In this document: positions 12,708 through 13,790 of the stretch, in pieces
Position numbering within the stretch: the first letter of the stretch is position 1
Layout of the letters: each line of letters begins with the position of its first letter
Assembly (NCBI GenBank): GCA_002449915.1
Contig: DJXY01000025.1
Location: forward strand, 6,758 to 20,547
DNA length: 13,790 bases
Reading direction: 5' to 3'
DNA from: Oribacterium sp. UBA6992
Lineage (GTDB): Bacteria; Bacillota; Clostridia; Lachnospirales; Lachnospiraceae
Translations under genes and position numbers: made by a program
The notes under the pieces: model-generated
Database searches by the model: none
What the model was told of the DNA's origin: nothing
The model's input: the letters and a program-made list of their open reading frames with translations, nothing else

Positions 12708-13226
12708 ATGACAGGACAGCAGAACTATATATTACGGAAGGCAATTCGTCAGTATTTTGATAAGCGTAATGATGAAACCTATAATCAGGTATTGTCTGCC
12801 TTACTGATAGATCTTAATGAGCAGAAGGGCATTTATGTCCTGAAGACTGCTCCCAAAACAGATGACGAGGAAGCTCCACTCCGGACGGAGGTTATTAAAC
12901 GTGACGGGAAATGCTACTATCCTTTGTTCAGTTATGCAGATGAGCTGTATGAAATGCCGGATCATAGTGGACTGCTCCTGGTGCATGAGCTTCTGGAAGA
13001 GCTTCTTACGGAGCTGAAGGACGAGGAAATGATCGATGGACTGCTCATTGATCCATATGCAGAGAGCGCGGGTACACAGGATCACAGCGGCTTGGTGGTA
13101 GACCGTGCGATGGCACTGGAGCTCCTCCGGATGCATGGACAGGTGGAGATCAGTAACAGTGTCGAGGATAGTGTGTTTCAGCCGGAGGAGTCCAAAACAG
13201 ATCCGGCAGATGGTGAGATCTATTAG
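12708..13226 (+). CDS. SseB-like protein, 172 aa
   Basis: Probably related to the SseB family (named after enhanced serine sensitivity protein B), soluble proteins of unclear biochemical role. Supporting features are an N-terminal helical part (AIRQYFDKRNDETYNQVLSALL, 12-33, cited in parts: AIRQYF and YNQVLSALL), the strand-turn YYPLFSYADEL (70-80), a long helix LLVHELLEELLTEL (90-103), DGLLIDPYAES (110-120), and a final helix RAMALELL. The tail from 145 is acidic and probably disordered. AGGAGGG lies 6 bases before ATG. It starts 22 bases after the rpoA terminator and has no visible promoter of its own, so it may rely on read-through. It is followed at 15 bases by the lipoprotein gene. Family call is tentative. 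Confidence 0.7.
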   Translation: MTGQQNYILRKAIRQYFDKRNDETYNQVLSALLIDLNEQKGIYVLKTAPKTDDEEAPLRTEVIKRDGKCYYPLFSYADELYEMPDHSGLLLVHELLEELLTELKDEEMIDGLLIDPYAESAGTQDHSGLVVDRAMALELLRMHGQVEISNSVEDSVFQPEESKTDPADGEIY

Positions 13227-13241
13227 AATTTATTTATAATT

Positions 13242-13790
13242 ATGAGGAAAACAAATCCTGGACTTTATAGAGGTCTTGTTTCGGCTCTCCTTGCCTGTGG
13301 CCTTTTCGCTTCCTGCGGAAAAATCACAGGTTCTTTTTTACCTTCCCAGAGGGGAGCCGAGACATATAACAAAAATACGGCAGATGCTGCAGTTTCTGAT
13401 GCCGATGGAAATGCTGAGGCGATGGAGAGCAGTTCTTCCGAGCCGGCAGTGTCTGAGAATGGAGCAGAAACATTGGCAGCGGATGCCAGTGGAAGCGCAG
13501 AATCGGAAGCGGGGACAACCGCGGCGGATATCATCATTCAAAATGAAGACAGTGCGCCGTATGCCTATCGTAGTCTCAGTGATCGTGAGCAGGTGATTTA
13601 TAACGAGGTGCTTGCTGGCATCCGGAATCGGCGGGAGCAGACGGTCTCGACACTGGATCAGGCGGAGCTGAACCGCATTTATAATTATGTTTTGGCGGAC
13701 CATCCGGAGATTTTTTATGTGGATGGATATACAGTGTATGAAACAAAGGTGAATGATGTTGCCACAAGGCTTTCCTTTGAGAGCCGGTAT
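13242..13790 (+). CDS. Secreted lipoprotein, transglutaminase-like type, N-terminal part
   Basis: The frame is open to the window edge (183 codons, no stop). It begins MRKTNPGLYRGLVSALLACG with a basic n-region and hydrophobic core, then LFASCGK, a lipobox-like site with C25 as the probable lipidated residue (LLAC at C19 is a weaker alternative). Residues 30-105 are low-complexity, rich in Ala, Ser, Glu, Asp and Gly, a likely surface linker. From about 108 a folded domain begins (YAYRSLSDREQVIYNEVLAG), including YNYVLADHPEIFYVDGY. The DHPEIF-(W/Y)-VDGY motif is common just before transglutaminase-like domains in Lachnospiraceae secreted proteins, but the catalytic part lies beyond the window. 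There is no clear ribosome site before ATG; an in-frame stop 18 bases upstream bars a longer start. Confidence 0.75.
   Translation, partial: MRKTNPGLYRGLVSALLACGLFASCGKITGSFLPSQRGAETYNKNTADAAVSDADGNAEAMESSSSEPAVSENGAETLAADASGSAESEAGTTAADIIIQNEDSAPYAYRSLSDREQVIYNEVLAGIRNRREQTVSTLDQAELNRIYNYVLADHPEIFYVDGYTVYETKVNDVATRLSFESRY

Noticed and set aside
9602..13790. Partition genes (parA/parB) or toxin-antitoxin genes expected near a large-plasmid origin
   Set aside because: No Walker-type ParA, ParB or recognisable toxin-antitoxin pair is encoded in the window; they may lie outside it.
1..13790. tRNA, rRNA genes or insertion sequences
   Set aside because: No tRNA-like cloverleaf, rRNA segment, transposase frame or terminal inverted repeats with target duplications were seen.

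Overview
The window looks like part of a secondary replicon (chromid, megaplasmid or large plasmid) of a Firmicute, most probably a Lachnospiraceae. The reasons are strong AGGAGG-type ribosome binding sites, a Lachnospiraceae-type RNA polymerase alpha subunit, a DUF6465-like small protein, a secreted transglutaminase-like lipoprotein start of a kind common in that family, and above all a Rep_3-type initiator gene preceded by an iteron origin. The genus cannot be fixed from the sequence alone.

Left part (1-9601): ordinary-looking accessory or housekeeping genes in short units. These are the start of a leftward regulator-like gene (1-49), an unknown 103-residue protein, a leftward DUF6465-like protein, a HAD-like phosphatase that ends against a leftward mprF (lysyl-phosphatidylglycerol synthase/flippase), an alpha/beta hydrolase, and two tandem MgtC/SapB membrane proteins. 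Then comes an apparent three-gene unit (small membrane protein, unknown acidic protein, HD-domain hydrolase), a 34-residue small ORF, a SpoU-family RNA methyltransferase and a small Cys-rich membrane protein.

Centre (9602-10678): about 1.08 kb without a protein gene, which I read as the replication origin. It holds a 16-bp motif, RCCGTNNNNNYGTTAK, in many copies on both strands, including four direct copies spaced exactly 21 bp apart (10278, 10299, 10320, 10341). It also has two very A+T-rich stretches and a possible small RNA gene at its left edge. Two inverted copies sit directly upstream of the rep promoter, as expected for autoregulation.

Right part (10679-13790): the Rep_3 initiator, then a complete rpoA with its own promoter and terminator, placed beside rep instead of inside the ribosomal-protein operon. 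An SseB-like protein and the start of a secreted lipoprotein follow.

The most striking signal is that the iteron is not confined to the origin. Isolated intact copies lie at 1043-1058 (just upstream of the DUF6465-like gene's promoter), 8396-8411 (before the RNA methyltransferase) and 11572-11587 (between rep and rpoA). In the last two, and in the rep-proximal copy at 10603-10618, the iteron runs into AATT, so its TGTTAT end becomes an extended -10 element (TGTTATAAT). This suggests that the initiator may also act as a transcription factor linking replicon dosage to expression of rpoA and other genes. The repeats are read directly; the regulatory role is inference.
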